Assembly: GCA_028693565.1 (NCBI GenBank)
Contig: JAQUVE010000007.1
Span: 1 to 44,574 of the forward strand
Source: Sulfurospirillaceae bacterium
Lineage (GTDB): Bacteria > Campylobacterota > Campylobacteria > Campylobacterales > Sulfurospirillaceae
Length of the DNA: 44,574 nt
Direction: 5' to 3'
In this document: positions 7,562 to 16,370 of the stretch, in pieces
Layout: each line of letters starts with the position of its first letter
How positions within the stretch are numbered: position 1 is the first letter of the stretch
Made by a program: the position numbers and the translations under genes
The notes under the pieces: model-generated
The model's database searches: none
What the model was told of the DNA's origin: nothing
Seen by the model: only the letters and a program-made list of their open reading frames with translations

Positions 7562-8689
7562 ATGACAAAAATGTTTCCAAAGTTTGCTGCATCTCTTGCA
7601 GTATGTTCCGCCCTTGTTTCAGCAAGCGTTGCTGCAGATGTAATTAAAATAGGTGTACAAGCACCCATTACGGGTCAGTATGCCAATGAAGGTCAAAGTA
7701 TTGATAACGGTGTTAGATTGATTGTTGATCAGTACAATGCCAAAGGCGGCGTTTTAGGCAAAAAAATCGAAGTTGTTAGTTGTGATGACCAAGGTACAGC
7801 ACAACAAGCAGCTATTTGTGCAAAAAAATTGGTAAATGAAGGTGTGAAAGCGGTTATTGGTTCATATACTTCAGGTGCAACAGAAGCGGCTCAAACAACC
7901 TATTTTAGAGCGGGTGTTCTTCAAACCAGTGATGGTACGAGTGACTCTTTGATTACGCACAAGTATTGGACATTCTTTAGAAATTCATTCCCAAATAGCG
8001 CAGAAGCTGAATATACAGCGAAATACTTTGTAGATGGCAAAAAATACAAAAAAATTGTTATTCTCTCTGATTATTCAAGTTATGCAACAGACCTTGCGGA
8101 TTCAGTCGTAAAAGCACTTAAAGCAAAAAATGGCAATATCATCTATGAAGGAAAAATCAAATCTGGTACCCAAAACTTTACAGCCGCTTTGACAAAAATC
8201 AAGTCAATGGATCCTGATGTAATTTACTTTAGTGGTTACTATACCGATGGTGGATTATTACGTGCGCAACAAATTCAACTTGGCATTAAAGCGGATTTTG
8301 TCGGTGGAGATTCCAATGACAATCCAGACTTTATGAAACTTGCTGGAGATAGCGCAAAAGGTACTTTTCTTATTAATGTGCCAACTCCAGATATCTTACC
8401 ATATGATATTGCAAAGCAATTCTTAGTTGATTACAAAGCAAAATATAATGCTATGCCAGCCTCTATTTGGTCTTTGATGAATATTGATGGCTTACGTGCA
8501 GTATTACATTCTATGGAGACAACAAAATCTGAAGATACAAAAGTGATTGCAGCAGGTATGCATAAACTTAAAGATTTTCCAGGTATTACAGGTCCTGTAA
8601 CATTTAGAGAAGATGGCGAAAGACTTGGCGGTGGCTATATGACTTATGAAGTTCAAGCTGATAAGAGTTATAAAATCGTTTCAAAATAG
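7562..8689 (+). CDS. livK: Periplasmic amino-acid-binding protein (LivJ/LivK type)
   Basis: 375 residues. The signal peptide (MTKMFPKFAASLAVCSALVSASVAA) probably cleaves before DVIKIGVQAPITGQYANEGQ. The type I periplasmic-binding fold is clear: IKIGVQAPITG, GVRLIVDQYNAKGGVLGKKIEVVSCDDQ, VKAVIGSYTSGAT, YKKIVILSDYSSYATDLAD, ITGPVTFREDGERLGGGYMTYEV. Such proteins deliver leucine/isoleucine/valine, other amino acids or amides to a Liv-type ABC importer. AAGGAG precedes the ATG. It is the first transport gene of a five-gene set (7562-12130) and is separated from the first permease gene by a 97-base spacer holding a hairpin, which usually raises expression of the binding protein. Substrate is not readable; the neighbouring putA makes proline a candidate. 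Confidence 0.9.
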   Translation: MTKMFPKFAASLAVCSALVSASVAADVIKIGVQAPITGQYANEGQSIDNGVRLIVDQYNAKGGVLGKKIEVVSCDDQGTAQQAAICAKKLVNEGVKAVIGSYTSGATEAAQTTYFRAGVLQTSDGTSDSLITHKYWTFFRNSFPNSAEAEYTAKYFVDGKKYKKIVILSDYSSYATDLADSVVKALKAKNGNIIYEGKIKSGTQNFTAALTKIKSMDPDVIYFSGYYTDGGLLRAQQIQLGIKADFVGGDSNDNPDFMKLAGDSAKGTFLINVPTPDILPYDIAKQFLVDYKAKYNAMPASIWSLMNIDGLRAVLHSMETTKSEDTKVIAAGMHKLKDFPGITGPVTFREDGERLGGGYMTYEVQADKSYKIVSK

Positions 8690-8720
8690 AAAGTTTTAAA
8701 GCATATCTAATAAGATACAA

Positions 8721-8750
8721 AGCAGATAAAGAGGTAACTTTTTATCTGCT
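8721..8750 (+). other. Intercistronic hairpin between binding-protein and permease genes
   Basis: A 12-bp stem (8721-8732 with 8739-8750, one G-U pair) and a six-base loop. There is no T run after it. This placement is typical of structures that cause partial termination or protect the upstream mRNA, giving more binding protein than permease. A TATAAT at 8757-8762 follows and could be a secondary promoter. Confidence 0.6.
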
Positions 8751-8786
8751 TCATACTATAATTAAATGTTAGGATGAACAAAGCCC

Positions 8787-9689
8787 ATGGATATTTTTCT
8801 TCAACAAATTGTCAACGGTTTGACAATCGGAAGCTTATATGCATTGGTCGCTTTAGGTTACACGATGGTTTACGGGGTTATGCGATTGATTAACTTTGCC
8901 CACGGAGATCTTGTAGCTTTATCGGCCTTTGTAGGATTAACCGTGTACACACAGATTTTTGGAGAGGGAATCACCTCGCTTATCGCTGTGGTTGCTGTTT
9001 TTATGTTCACAGCAGTCATTGTTGCAGTTGTTGGTGTTCTTCTTGAACGTCTAGCATATAGGCCTTTACGAACGGCACCACGCTTAAGTGCAGTAGTTTC
9101 AGCTTTGGGAGCAGGACTTGTAATACAAAATGCAGTTATGCTCATTTGGGGACCTAATATGAAAATATTTCCTTCCGAAATATTTCCCTCAACGATTTGG
9201 GCAATAGGTGGTATTGTTGTAACCTTTACACAAGTAATGATTCTCGGACTCTCTTCTGCACTTATGGTGGCTCTTTATTTTTTTATTAACCGTACCAAAA
9301 TGGGAACAGCAATACGTGCTGTCGCCATTGACCAAGATGCGGCAAAACTTATGGGTATCAATGTTAACCGTATTATCATGGTTATTTTTATTATTGGTTC
9401 AGCCCTTGGCGCAGTGGCAGGATTGTTTATCGGGGCGTATTATCGAGGTATCACATTTGATATGGGATGGATGTATGGTCTTAATGCCTTTGTCGCAGCC
9501 ATTATGGGGGGCATTGGTAATATTCCAGGAGCAATGCTTGGAGGTCTTTTATTGGGACTTTTCAACGCCATGATAACAGGGTATATCTCAACACAATGGG
9601 CAGAAACTTTCACATTTGTTTTGTTGATTGTTATCCTTGTTTTCAGACCAACGGGAATACTCGGTGAAAAAGTAGCGGAGAAAGTATGA
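8787..9689 (+). CDS. livH: Branched-chain-type amino-acid ABC permease LivH
   Basis: 300 residues, mostly hydrophobic, with about eight membrane helices. Conserved LivH features are NGLTIGSLYALVALGYTMVYG at the N-terminus, INFAHGDL, the cytoplasmic coupling loop TKMGTAIRAVAIDQDAAKLMGINVNRI (interacts with the ATPases), and GIGNIPGAMLGGLLLGL near the end. It forms the heterodimeric membrane channel with LivM. The gene overlaps livM by four bases (ATGA), indicating translational coupling. Confidence 0.92.
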   Translation: MDIFLQQIVNGLTIGSLYALVALGYTMVYGVMRLINFAHGDLVALSAFVGLTVYTQIFGEGITSLIAVVAVFMFTAVIVAVVGVLLERLAYRPLRTAPRLSAVVSALGAGLVIQNAVMLIWGPNMKIFPSEIFPSTIWAIGGIVVTFTQVMILGLSSALMVALYFFINRTKMGTAIRAVAIDQDAAKLMGINVNRIIMVIFIIGSALGAVAGLFIGAYYRGITFDMGWMYGLNAFVAAIMGGIGNIPGAMLGGLLLGLFNAMITGYISTQWAETFTFVLLIVILVFRPTGILGEKVAEKV

Positions 9690-10636
9690 TGAATAAAACC
9701 AGTTTGATAGCCTTAGCGCTACTTGTTTTTATGGGGTTCTATCCTTTGTTTGTGGATTCTGCTTGGTTAGCGGTTGGAACAACTTTTTTAGTTTTTTCCG
9801 TTGTAGCTTTTTCGCAAGATATTATCTTAGGAAGAGCCGGTGTTTTTCATATGGGTCATGCCATGTTTTTTGGAATGGGTGCTTATACAACAGCGATTTT
9901 AAATGTCCATTTTGGATGGCCAATTCTTGCGACATGGGCACCTTCAGTATTAATCCCTATGGCATTTGCTTTTGTATTGGCAGGTCCAATTATCCATCTT
10001 CGTGGTGACTATCTTTTGGTAGCAACCATTGGATTTAATATCATCTTTATTCAAGTATTGGAAAATGATGTCTTTGGATTAACAGGAGGACCTAATGGTA
10101 TTTTTGGTATTGATATCGTTAGACTTTTTGGTATCGAATTTGCCTCACAGACTTACATGTATTATATGGCGTTTATTCTTTTAGGTATCGCACTCTTTAT
10201 TATGCGTAATCTTGATAAAAGCAAATTTGGGCGAGCCATGTTTTATATCAATAAAGATGAAATTGCTGCCCAAAGCATGGGCATTAGCATTCGCTATTAT
10301 AAACTCTATGCTTTTATCGTGGGTGCAGGTATTGCAGGAGCAGCAGGGAGTATGTTTTCGGTGCAGTATTCAGCCGTGAGCCCAGAAGCTTTTAACGTCA
10401 CCCAATCCATTATGTTTTTTACAATCGTACTAGTAGGTGGTTCAGCCTCTTTACCAGGGGTTTTAATTGGAACTTTTATCATGTTCGTGCTTCCTGAGGT
10501 TTTTAGAGAGTTTGAAACAGCACGTTATTTAGTCTTTGGTTTGGCCATGATTTTGACGATGATTTTACGCCCACGTGGTATTTGGCCAGTTAAATTTGGA
10601 GATATTCCAAGTTACTTGAAGAAGGGTGTCAAATGA
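9686..10636 (+). CDS. livM: Branched-chain-type amino-acid ABC permease LivM
   Basis: 316 residues with about eight to nine membrane helices. LivM signatures are GRAGVFHMGHAMFFGMGAYT near residue 50, LRGDYLLVATIGFNIIF, the coupling loop SKFGRAMFYINKDEIAAQSMGISIRYYKL, and GGSASLPGVLIGTFIMFVLPE. This is the second half of the membrane channel. It overlaps livH upstream and livG downstream by four bases each, so the four membrane and ATPase genes are a tightly coupled block. Confidence 0.92.
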   Translation: MMNKTSLIALALLVFMGFYPLFVDSAWLAVGTTFLVFSVVAFSQDIILGRAGVFHMGHAMFFGMGAYTTAILNVHFGWPILATWAPSVLIPMAFAFVLAGPIIHLRGDYLLVATIGFNIIFIQVLENDVFGLTGGPNGIFGIDIVRLFGIEFASQTYMYYMAFILLGIALFIMRNLDKSKFGRAMFYINKDEIAAQSMGISIRYYKLYAFIVGAGIAGAAGSMFSVQYSAVSPEAFNVTQSIMFFTIVLVGGSASLPGVLIGTFIMFVLPEVFREFETARYLVFGLAMILTMILRPRGIWPVKFGDIPSYLKKGVK

Positions 10637-11415
10637 GTGAGTACATCTTAGAAATCAAACATGTTAGTAAATATTTCCATGGACTTGTGGCAATCAACGA
10701 CCTCTCCATGAAAGTTAAAAAAGGTCAAATTTATGGCATCATTGGTCCTAATGGTGCGGGTAAAACGACATTGTTTAACTGTATCACAGGGATTTATACA
10801 CCCGAAGAAGGACAGATTCTTTGGAAAGGTAAAGAGATTAAAGGAACCACACCTTTTAAAATCGCTGAACTGGGCATTTTGAGAACATTTCAAACCATTC
10901 GTTTGTTTGCAGAAATGAGTGTGGCAGAAAACATCATGTCAGGCCGTCATATTAAGTCCAAACAAAAGTGGTACAACGGTATCATTCATACGCCTGCTTA
11001 TTATAAAGATGAAAAAGAAAATTGGGAGAAAGTTGGCGAATTGATGGCCTTTTTTAACCTCTCTGAGTATGCAACAACTCCAGCAGGGGATCTCTCTTAT
11101 GGAATTCAAAGACGTATTGAAATGGCACGAGCATTAGCAGCTGAACCAGAGCTTCTTATTTTAGATGAACCAGCTGCTGGTTTAAATGAAAATGAGACGC
11201 TAGAGTTGACGCAAACTATTCGTAAAATCCAAGCGATGGGTGTTACTGTTATGATGATTGAACATGACATGGAAATGGTTATGAGCTTGACAGAGTATAT
11301 CACTGTCATCAATTTTGGCGCAAAAATCAGTGCGGGTTTACCAGCTTTTGTCCAAGATGATCCAGTGGTCGTTGAGGCATACATCGGTAGTGATGAGGAA
11401 GATGAACATGAGTAA
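10633..11415 (+). CDS. livG: Amino-acid ABC transporter ATPase LivG
   Basis: 260 residues, a complete ABC ATPase. Walker A is GPNGAGKTT (about residues 38-46), the Q-loop region is RTFQTIRLF, the signature is LSYGIQRRIE in place of LSGGQ, Walker B is LLILDEPAAGLN and the switch His is in MMIEHDMEMV. The LSYG form of the signature is usual in LivG proteins. It overlaps livM by four bases and its last codons overlap the start of livF by eight bases. The acidic tail (GSDEEDEHE) is a local feature. Confidence 0.92.
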   Translation: MSEYILEIKHVSKYFHGLVAINDLSMKVKKGQIYGIIGPNGAGKTTLFNCITGIYTPEEGQILWKGKEIKGTTPFKIAELGILRTFQTIRLFAEMSVAENIMSGRHIKSKQKWYNGIIHTPAYYKDEKENWEKVGELMAFFNLSEYATTPAGDLSYGIQRRIEMARALAAEPELLILDEPAAGLNENETLELTQTIRKIQAMGVTVMMIEHDMEMVMSLTEYITVINFGAKISAGLPAFVQDDPVVVEAYIGSDEEDEHE

Positions 11416-12130
11416 TACTGAAAAATTATTGGAAGTTAAAGACTTACATGTAAGCTATGGAGCCATCGCTGCGATTAAAGGCATTGATTTGTATGTTAAG
11501 AAAGGCGAAGTCGTTACGATATTAGGGGCTAATGGTGCGGGCAAAACAACAACCCTTCGTACCATTAGTGGGTTGCTTAAGCCTATATCTGGGAATATCA
11601 TCTTTGATGGCAAAGATATTACACAAACACCTGCGCATGATATAGTAAGCCTTGGGATGAGTCATTCACCTGAGGGTCGTCGTGTCTTTGGAACACTGAG
11701 TGTTGAAGAGAACTTGATGATGGGTGCGTATAGTCTTAAAAAGCATGATGCCAAGACTCTAGAATGGATTTACGAAATTTTACCCCGTTTAAAAGAGCGT
11801 AGAGGGCAGTTGGCAGGAACACTCAGCGGTGGTGAGCAACAGATGTTAGCTATTGGACGAGCTATTATGAGTAAGCCAAAGCTTTTAATTTTAGATGAGC
11901 CTAGTCTTGGATTAGCGCCTGTTTTAGTCAAAGTTATTTTTAAAGCAATTAAACAAATTGCCAATTCTGGTGTCACTGTTTTATTGGTTGAACAAAATGC
12001 AAAAGCCGCGCTTCGTTTAGCCAATAGGGGTTATGTGTTGGAGTTAGGTAAAATAAGTCATGAAGGAAGTAGTGAAGAGTTACTCAATTCAGAAACAATT
12101 CAAGAGGCCTATTTAGGTAAGAAAAAGTAG
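11408..12130 (+). CDS. livF: Amino-acid ABC transporter ATPase LivF
   Basis: 240 residues from the ATG at 11408, chosen because GAGGAA lies seven bases upstream; an upstream ATG at 11402 is also possible and would add two residues. Motifs are Walker A GANGAGKTT, signature LSGGEQQMLAIGRAIM, Walker B LLILDEPSLGLAP and switch region LLVEQNAKAALRLA, all typical of LivF. It pairs with LivG to power the importer. The gene ends the operon at the terminator 12144-12173. Confidence 0.92.
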   Translation: MSNTEKLLEVKDLHVSYGAIAAIKGIDLYVKKGEVVTILGANGAGKTTTLRTISGLLKPISGNIIFDGKDITQTPAHDIVSLGMSHSPEGRRVFGTLSVEENLMMGAYSLKKHDAKTLEWIYEILPRLKERRGQLAGTLSGGEQQMLAIGRAIMSKPKLLILDEPSLGLAPVLVKVIFKAIKQIANSGVTVLLVEQNAKAALRLANRGYVLELGKISHEGSSEELLNSETIQEAYLGKKK

Positions 12131-12143
12131 AAAATATGGCATA

Positions 12144-12173
12144 GCCGTCTGCGTCATGCAGGCGGTTTTTTTT
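12144..12173 (+). terminator. Intrinsic terminator after livF
   Basis: CCGTCTGC (12145-12152), loop GTCAT, GCAGGCGG (12158-12165) with one G-U pair, followed by eight T (12166-12173). It separates the importer operon from putA. Confidence 0.9.
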
Positions 12174-12197
12174 GCCCAATTTTCATGTTTTGTAAAA

Positions 12198-12218
12198 AGT
12201 ACTACTTTTAGTACTACT
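12198..12218 (+). promoter_or_regulatory. Tandem operator before putA, copy of the RHH operator
   Basis: AGTACTACT twice (12198-12206 and 12210-12218), spaced by TTT. The final T starts a probable -10 box, TAATTT (12218-12223), exactly as at the RHH gene promoter. This strongly suggests that the RHH protein also controls putA. The site lies just after the livF terminator, so putA has its own promoter. Confidence 0.7.
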
Positions 12219-12270
12219 AATTTAAGCTTTCATTAAAAGAGAAAAGCTTTTGTGCGAGTGTAGTGGAGTG

Positions 12271-12292
12271 AAATGAGCGTTGCTCATTTTTT
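12271..12292 (+). terminator. Terminator hairpin inside the putA leader (possible attenuator)
   Basis: AAATGAGC (12271-12278), loop GTT, GCTCATTT (12282-12289), ending in six T (12287-12292). It lies between the putA promoter and the GTG at 12333, so transcripts must read through it to express putA. Upstream, AAGCTTT and AAAGCTT near 12224-12250 can pair and may form part of a switch. Confidence 0.6.
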
Positions 12293-12332
12293 GTGTATTC
12301 AATAAAAATATAAATCTCAAAGGAGAAAAACC

Positions 12333-15300
12333 GTGTCACATAATCCAGAAGCCATTAAGCGAGCTATCGCACTTGCAGAGAAATGGCAAACCAGAGCCAC
12401 TGAGTTAGTTAGCGATTTTGATAAAAAATTTCATATTAAAATGAATAAGATGTTAAGCAATCCAGAGGATAAAGTTTTTTTAATTGAGCTCATGGATCAA
12501 AGTTTTCGTAGCAAAAATCCCACACGTGTTGCCAATCAAATCACTTATCTCTTTGATAAGTATGAGATGGCATCATTTTTTACAAGTTCAGAGCGTTTTT
12601 TAGTCTTTTTATTTCTGAATGCAGGAATTTATTTACCACAAATTTCAGTGCCTCTTTTTATTAAGAGTGTGCGTGATGATACCCAAACAGTGGTTATTAA
12701 AGGAGAAGATGAAACACTTAATGCGCATTTGATTAAACGTCATGAACAAGGTACTAGGGTCAATCTTAATCTTATTGGTGAAGTTGTTTTAGGTGAGGGT
12801 GAAGCGGAGGAGCGTATTGAAAAATATCTTAAAGTATTAGAAAATCCTAATGTGGATTATATCTCTATCAAAATATCAACGCTTTTTTCTCAAATCAACG
12901 CCCTTGCTTACGAAGATACCATTGAGGAGTTAGTGGCACGTTTAAGTCGCATTTATGCGCAAGCCAAAAAATACAGCTTTACCAATGCAAAAGGTGAAAA
13001 AGAGAATAAATTTATCAATCTTGATATGGAAGAGTATCGTGATCTTGCCTTAACTGTTGGTGCATTTACAAAAACACTTGATAAACCAGAATTTCAAGAT
13101 TTTCATGCAGGTATAGTGTTGCAAGCGTATCTTCCAGATTCACATTTGTGGCAACAAAAATTAGTTGAATGGGCTAAAAAACGGGTAGAAAATGGTGGTG
13201 TACCTATTAAAATGCGTTTGGTTAAGGGTGCTAACATGGAGATGGAAGAGACAGAGGCCAACCTTAGACACTGGGAAATGGTGACATATACAAAAAAAAT
13301 CGATACGGACAGTAACTATAAAGTGATGGGTGAATATGCGTTGCGTCCTGAAAATGCACCTTATGTCAATATAGGATTTGCTTCACATAATCTTTTTGAG
13401 CATGCTTATGGCTATGAATTAGCCAAAGAATATGGTACAAGTGAATACTTTAGCATGGAGATGTTGGAAGGGATGAGTGAGTCTGCACGTTTAGCGATCA
13501 AAGAGATTAGTGGCGAGATTATTCTATATGCACCAACGGCTAAAAAAGAGCAATTTACCAATGCAATTGCCTATTTGGTTAGACGATTAGATGAAAATAC
13601 GGGTATCGAAAACTTTATCCGCTACTCTTTTGGTATGCAAGTTGGAACACCTCAATGGGAAGCTCAAAAAGAGAAATTTATCGCTTCTTTTGAAAATACT
13701 AAACATATCTTTATTGGAGCAAAACGACAGCAAAATCGTCTTGAAGAAAAATGGGAAGATTATAAGGGTGGTAGCTACTATACAGGTGAGTACCACGGTG
13801 AAGCGGATACAGATTTTATTTTACCACCCAATAAAGAATGGATAAAACAGATTCGCACAAATTGGATGAAAAAAGCAGGTGATACACCTTTGTTTGCACC
13901 TATCGTTGTAGGTGGTGAAGATATTGTGGAGCGTGAGAGCAAAGAGGTTTTGGATAAATCACAACTAAAAGAGGGTGTTGTTTGTGGTAAGTATGCGATT
14001 GCAACGGCTGAAGATTTGACGAAAGCTGTTGAGGTTGCCTATACAGATAAAGATGGCTGGAGAGCACTAAGCCATGCGGAACGCCAAAAAGTTTTAGGTA
14101 ATGTTGCCATTGAAATACGTAAAAAAAGAGCTGATTTAATTGGTATAGCAGCTGCGGAAGTGGGTAAAGTTTTTACCGAAACGGATGTTGAAGTAAGTGA
14201 AGCAATTGATTTTGCAGAGTTTTATGGACACAGTGCGCGTTATTTTGAAAAATACACTAATGTCAAATTTCAAGGCAAAGGTGTGGGTGTTGTAACGCCT
14301 CCTTGGAATTTCCCAATTGCAATTCCAGTGGGTGGTATCACTGCAGCTTTGAGTGCAGGAAACTGTGTTATTATGAAGCCAGCGAGTGTGGCAGCATTAT
14401 GTGCGTATGAGTTATGCCAATGTTTTTGGGATGCAGGTGTGAGTAAAAATACGTTGCAATTTGTTCCATGTGCTGGTTCTTTAGCAGGTGAATATTTGAT
14501 TAAAAACCCAAAGGTAGACTTTGTTATTTTAACCGGCGGTGAAGAGACGGCTTATAAGATGTTAGAGAGTAGACCAGATTTATTGCTAAGTGCAGAAACG
14601 GGTGGTAAAGATGCAACTATCGTGACGGCTATGTCTGATCGTGAACAAGCGATTAAAAATGTTGTACATTCTGCTTTTTCAAATAGTGGCCAAAAATGTT
14701 CAGCAACCTCTTTACTCATCCTAGAAGAAGAGGTTTACAATGATGCATCTTTTAAAGCAGGGCTTATAGACACGGCTAAGAGTATTCACGTAGGTTCAGT
14801 ATGGGATTTTAAAAACCGCATTGGAACTTTGGCTAATAAAGTTGATGGAGCACTAAAGCATGCCATTGAAAATTTAGAAGCAGGAGAGAGCTGGGCATTA
14901 AAGCCTGAGTATGCTGATGGCAACGAATATATGCTAAAACCTGCAATTAAATGGGGGGTTAAAGAGGGAAGTTTTTGCCATATGAATGAGCTTTTTGGAC
15001 CTGTATTATCTGTTATGTGTGCTAAAGATTTAAAGCATGCTATTGATATTGTGAATGCTACAGGGTATGGTCTTACTTCTGGTATCGAATCTTTGGATGA
15101 GCGAGAAGTGTCATATTGGAAAAAACATTTAAAAGCAGGTAATCTTTATATTAACCGTGGAACAACAGGTGCTATCGTGTTACGTCAACCTTTTGGTGGT
15201 ATGGGGAAATCAGCCATTGGGGCTGGTCGAAAAGCCGGTTTCTACAACTATGTAACGCAATTTATGGATTTTGAAGAGGTTTCCCAACCGATAGTGTCTC

Positions 15301-15935
15301 AAGCTCTTCATCATCCATTATTAAGTATGGTTGAAAAGTGGATAGATGCTAGCCAAAAAGGTGCCCATGCTGGCTTTAAAGAAGATTTTTCAAAACTACA
15401 GCTTGCAGTGGCGAGTTATATTGATAATTATGAAAAAGAGTTTAGTGTGGAAAAAGATTATGCTAATGTACGAGGAGAGGATAATATCTTTAGATATATT
15501 CCACTGCATAAAGTAGCATTACGCATTACTGTAAAAGACACTTTATTTGATGTTATAAGCCGTATTATAGCAGCTAAAATTTGTAAAGTAGCATTACATG
15601 TAAGTATTGATATGCCTGTTGAAAATGGCGTTATTTCGTTCTTGTATGAAAATAAAGAAGCCCTCTTTGGTCCTAAAGATAGTATCGTAAGAGAGAATGA
15701 AGGTGAATTCGTGAAGTGTTTCGCTGAGGTTGAAAAGATATTTTATAACGATATCAAATTTATTTCGGACTTTGTCTATACAGAAGCCGCTAAAAGGGCG
15801 AAATTCATTGTACGTAATAAACCAATGATGGAAGGACGACTTGAATTACTCCATTATTGTATGGAACAAAGCATTTCACATAGTTATCATCGCTATGGTA
15901 ATATTGGTGGGCGAACGTGGTCTACTAAGAAGTAG
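12333..15935 (+). CDS. putA: Bifunctional proline dehydrogenase / L-glutamate gamma-semialdehyde dehydrogenase
   Basis: 1200 residues; converts proline to glutamate in two steps, with FAD then NAD+. The N-terminal part (about 80-460) is the proline dehydrogenase barrel: IKISTLFSQINAL, GIVLQAYLPDS, IPIKMRLVKGANMEMEE and NIGFASHNLFEHAY. The aldehyde dehydrogenase part (about 550-985) has VVTPPWNFPIAIPVGG, catalytic Glu755 in SAETGGKDA, catalytic Cys789 in SGQKCSA (34 residues apart, as usual) and NELFGPVLSV. The last 215 residues form a further domain with little familiar sequence. The N-terminal RHH domain of trifunctional PutA proteins is absent. The start is GTG with AGGAG eight bases upstream. 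Electrons go from FADH2 to the membrane quinone pool. Preceded by the RHH operator and a leader terminator. Confidence 0.95.
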   Translation: MSHNPEAIKRAIALAEKWQTRATELVSDFDKKFHIKMNKMLSNPEDKVFLIELMDQSFRSKNPTRVANQITYLFDKYEMASFFTSSERFLVFLFLNAGIYLPQISVPLFIKSVRDDTQTVVIKGEDETLNAHLIKRHEQGTRVNLNLIGEVVLGEGEAEERIEKYLKVLENPNVDYISIKISTLFSQINALAYEDTIEELVARLSRIYAQAKKYSFTNAKGEKENKFINLDMEEYRDLALTVGAFTKTLDKPEFQDFHAGIVLQAYLPDSHLWQQKLVEWAKKRVENGGVPIKMRLVKGANMEMEETEANLRHWEMVTYTKKIDTDSNYKVMGEYALRPENAPYVNIGFASHNLFEHAYGYELAKEYGTSEYFSMEMLEGMSESARLAIKEISGEIILYAPTAKKEQFTNAIAYLVRRLDENTGIENFIRYSFGMQVGTPQWEAQKEKFIASFENTKHIFIGAKRQQNRLEEKWEDYKGGSYYTGEYHGEADTDFILPPNKEWIKQIRTNWMKKAGDTPLFAPIVVGGEDIVERESKEVLDKSQLKEGVVCGKYAIATAEDLTKAVEVAYTDKDGWRALSHAERQKVLGNVAIEIRKKRADLIGIAAAEVGKVFTETDVEVSEAIDFAEFYGHSARYFEKYTNVKFQGKGVGVVTPPWNFPIAIPVGGITAALSAGNCVIMKPASVAALCAYELCQCFWDAGVSKNTLQFVPCAGSLAGEYLIKNPKVDFVILTGGEETAYKMLESRPDLLLSAETGGKDATIVTAMSDREQAIKNVVHSAFSNSGQKCSATSLLILEEEVYNDASFKAGLIDTAKSIHVGSVWDFKNRIGTLANKVDGALKHAIENLEAGESWALKPEYADGNEYMLKPAIKWGVKEGSFCHMNELFGPVLSVMCAKDLKHAIDIVNATGYGLTSGIESLDEREVSYWKKHLKAGNLYINRGTTGAIVLRQPFGGMGKSAIGAGRKAGFYNYVTQFMDFEEVSQPIVSQALHHPLLSMVEKWIDASQKGAHAGFKEDFSKLQLAVASYIDNYEKEFSVEKDYANVRGEDNIFRYIPLHKVALRITVKDTLFDVISRIIAAKICKVALHVSIDMPVENGVISFLYENKEALFGPKDSIVRENEGEFVKCFAEVEKIFYNDIKFISDFVYTEAAKRAKFIVRNKPMMEGRLELLHYCMEQSISHSYHRYGNIGGRTWSTKK

Positions 15936-15950
15936 GCATAAAAGAAAATT

Positions 15951-15974
15951 GGGAGGAAGAATGATATTCCTCCC
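15951..15974 (-). terminator. Hairpin terminator shared by putA and the coiled-coil gene
   Basis: GGGAGGAA (15951-15958) pairs with TTCCTCCC (15967-15974), perfect over eight bases. On the minus strand it is followed by AATTTTCTTTT, so it most likely ends the minus-strand gene at 15985; on the plus strand it is followed by A residues and would be a weak terminator for putA. Confidence 0.7.
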
Positions 15975-15984
15975 AAAAAAATAG

Positions 15985-16290
15985 TTATTTTAGTTTCTCG
16001 ATAATTGCTTGATTGAGTTCAAGTTTTTCTCTATTTTTAGAAACACCAGCAGCATTTGCTTCAATTTTTTCATGGTGCTCTGCTACAACTTCTGCATGTT
16101 TCGTAATTTTTTCATGATGATCCGCTACTGCTTCAGCATTTTTAGCTATTCGCTCCCTATTGCTCCTAATCTCTTCACGGTTAAGCTCAATCAATCGTGT
16201 TAATTCTTCAACTCTTTTCTCGTATTTGTTAATAAGATAGTAGATAACGTACGCGAGTGAAAGCACAATTACCCATTGTAAAATTCCCAT
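15985..16290 (-). CDS. Membrane-anchored coiled-coil protein with Asn/His core
   Basis: 101 residues. Residues 3-20 form a single membrane helix (ILQWVIVLSLAYVIYYLI), followed by an unbroken coiled coil from about 23 to 101. The heptads are exceptionally regular: position a is V27, I34, I41, I48, V55, I62, V69, I76, V83, L90, I97; position d is L30, then N37, N44, N51, H58, H65, H72, N79, N86, N93, then L100. Asn at d with Ile/Val at a is the pattern that, in trimeric autotransporter stalks, makes trimers binding anions in the core. I do not recognise a family and assign no function. The protein would project a rod of about 11 nm from the membrane, probably into the cytoplasm. It lies downstream of yaaA on the same strand with an 80-base gap. 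Confidence 0.75.
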   Translation of the reverse strand: MGILQWVIVLSLAYVIYYLINKYEKRVEELTRLIELNREEIRSNRERIAKNAEAVADHHEKITKHAEVVAEHHEKIEANAAGVSKNREKLELNQAIIEKLK

Positions 16291-16370
16291 TTCATAATCC
16301 TTTACAGTAATTTTCTTGATATTGTATCCTTTTAGGGTAAATCAATCAATAATGTAAAAAAGATAGAGTG

